From: Spirochaetaceae bacterium
GTDB taxonomy: Bacteria; Spirochaetota; Spirochaetia; DSM-27196; PXBQ01
Assembly (NCBI GenBank): GCA_003566875.1
Contig: PXBQ01000519.1
Location: 1-5,768, forward strand
Direction: 5' to 3'
Length of the DNA: 5,768 nt
Of the stretch, positions 4,676 through 5,768 are shown in pieces. The notes beneath the pieces were generated by a model. It made no database searches, had not been told where the DNA came from, and saw nothing but the letters and a program-made list of their open reading frames with translations. The translations under genes were made by a program, and so were the position numbers. Within the stretch, counting starts at the first letter, position 1. Each line of letters begins with the position of its first letter.

Positions 4676-5614
4676 TTAGTGCATCTCCACGTTGCAGGAT
4701 TTGATAGCCGGGCGGTAATAGTTGAACTGCACGTTCGGGTGATCCGCCAACAGGCTCATCGGTACGGCGCTGTCGGCGATGCCCTTGCTGATCATGAAAG
4801 CCGTCAGGCGCATCCCAAAGGGGTTGTCGTGCGTTCCCGCGTGCCATATGGACACCTTGTCGGACTTCCATGTCTCGACCGGGCCGACGGTCATCGCCTT
4901 GGTCGGTACCTCGGACACGCGGCCACCGCCCGAGGTGCGCGCATTTTGCATAATAGTGATCGGATGGAGCTCGACCATGCGCGCGCCGAGTTTGCGGTAC
5001 TCTTCCGGAGAAGGCGGCGCGTCGCGATACGCGCCTTCGCGTTTCAGGGGGTCGTTAAACGCCCAGTGCTTCACATCGCCTTGTCCGCCCTGCATGACCG
5101 CGCAACGAATTTGATCGAACGAGGCCGTAAACGACGCGGTGTCCAGCGGATAATGCTTGTTTGCTTCCGGCATTTGCAGGGCCGGGTCCATTCGACCAAA
5201 GCACAGCGCCTCGTTGGCTTTTCGAAAGGATAAGGGATGAGACCGGTCCACGGGTTTGCCGTCCAGCACCCATTCGTCCATACCCCAGAAATGCGCATCG
5301 TGCTTGGCCAGATTGATGCCCAGCGCGTTCACGAGCCGCGCAACCAACGGCAACTGCTCGGTCGGGCCGATCGGCCCGCACACCCCAACCGGCTTGTCCG
5401 GAGTAGACGCTCGCCAGGCGTCGATGTACTCAAGCGCCTCGGCAAGGTAGAACTCCTCAAGGGTCTCGTAGAACACCACTGTAAACCCATCCCGCGACAA
5501 TTGAAGTAGATCTCTCTCGGTCAACGCCGCCGCATCGTCCAGAAGCTCTTGATCCAGGGTGGTGAAATCCCACCAATCCGGTGCAAGAACGCTTGTTTTT
5601 CGTGTCTTTCGCAT
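4676..5614 (-). CDS. NagB-like glucosamine-6-phosphate deaminase/isomerase homologue
   Basis: This is a 312-residue protein of the glucosamine-6-phosphate isomerase (NagB/6PGL) superfamily. Matching segments are GMDEWV (111-116, with Asp113 like E. coli NagB Asp72), the GGQGDVKHWAFNDP loop (176-189), and the C-terminal VPMSLLADHPN (284-294). The catalytic loop departs from GVGxDGHIAFNEP: the Asp141 position is Val181 with an Asp one residue earlier (180), His143 is kept as His183, and Glu148 is Asp188. A related but altered sugar-phosphate reaction is likely. The ATG at 5614-5612 has AGGAGG (5624-5619) 4 nt upstream and is the best start. The frame stays open upstream to the window edge without a stop, so an N-terminal extension cannot be excluded. 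It heads the minus-strand set with PIG-L. NagB-like is firm, the substrate is unknown. Confidence 0.8.
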   Translation of the reverse strand: MRKTRKTSVLAPDWWDFTTLDQELLDDAAALTERDLLQLSRDGFTVVFYETLEEFYLAEALEYIDAWRASTPDKPVGVCGPIGPTEQLPLVARLVNALGINLAKHDAHFWGMDEWVLDGKPVDRSHPLSFRKANEALCFGRMDPALQMPEANKHYPLDTASFTASFDQIRCAVMQGGQGDVKHWAFNDPLKREGAYRDAPPSPEEYRKLGARMVELHPITIMQNARTSGGGRVSEVPTKAMTVGPVETWKSDKVSIWHAGTHDNPFGMRLTAFMISKGIADSAVPMSLLADHPNVQFNYYRPAIKSCNVEMH

Positions 5615-5768
5615 GGTTCCTCCTATCGAAACGTATTCATGGCGATCGGGGACAAACCGGGTTCCTTCGAACGCACGGATCAGCGACGTGTAGACGCGGA
5701 CGACCATCAAGTTTCGTGCGGCGCGGAGTTCGCCCGGTTTCGGGTAGACGCGGTACGGCGACCACAAG
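5615..5768 (-). other. Open reading frame of unknown identity entering from the right edge
   Basis: On the minus strand these 154 bp are open in the same frame as the NagB-like gene, reading LWSPYRVYPKPGELR and, nearer the junction, TSLIRAFEGTRFVPD. Codon choice looks coding (many GTC, CGC, CTC codons), and the other two minus frames contain stops. I do not recognise the peptide. It could be an N-terminal extension of the NagB-like protein or a separate gene. It could also be chance readthrough into the leader, because a strong AGGAGG site (5619-5624) sits inside the frame just before the preferred ATG. Confidence 0.3.

Noticed and set aside
4562..5233. 223-residue plus-strand open frame
   Set aside because: It is antisense to the NagB-like and PIG-L genes, His/Arg-rich and without motifs.

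Overview
The window is a compact, GC-rich bacterial segment with Shine-Dalgarno-led genes and short gaps. The sequence does not fix the phylum. The gene content (XylA, a carrier-protein-dependent homocysteine pathway, and an amino-sugar NagB-like/PIG-L pair) suits a saccharolytic, probably anaerobic bacterium. Spirochaetota or the Planctomycetota/Lentisphaerota relatives are guesses only.

Layout. (1) 1-245, minus: the N-terminal 81 codons of xylose isomerase xylA, cut by the window edge, with a good sigma-70-type promoter. (2) 246-468: a divergent control region with xylA and hcy promoter candidates and a set of CTTGACA repeats. (3) 469-3576, plus: a five-gene operon of a ThiS-like sulfur carrier with a C-terminal tail (hcyS), an O-acetylhomoserine sulfhydrylase (metY), an E1-like adenylyltransferase (hcyF), a JAMM metalloprotease (hcyD) and a TusA-family sulfurtransferase. 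(4) 3577-3872: a truncated metallophosphoesterase on the minus strand, next to what looks like a recombination or assembly junction. (5) 3866-5614, minus: a NagB-like sugar-phosphate isomerase/deaminase and a PIG-L (LmbE) deacetylase reading into the truncated phosphoesterase. (6) 5615-5768: an open reading frame continuing off the right edge, in frame with the NagB-like gene.

How the genes work together. The central operon matches the protein-thiocarboxylate route to homocysteine described in Wolinella succinogenes (HcyS, HcyD, HcyF, MetY). HcyD would trim the HcyS tail to expose Gly-Gly. HcyF would adenylate that C-terminus, and sulfur would be loaded, here plausibly through the TusA-like protein. 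MetY would then transfer the sulfur to O-acetylhomoserine to give homocysteine for methionine synthesis. The right-hand minus-strand genes look like a small amino-sugar or modified-sugar catabolic unit in which a deacetylase and a NagB-like enzyme act in sequence.

The pathway is known, so the window is not a wholly new system. The points most worth a second look are the 14-residue HcyS tail, the loss of zinc cysteines in HcyF, TusA as an operon member, the repeats in the divergent promoter region, the altered NagB catalytic loop and the truncation junction near 3650-3700.
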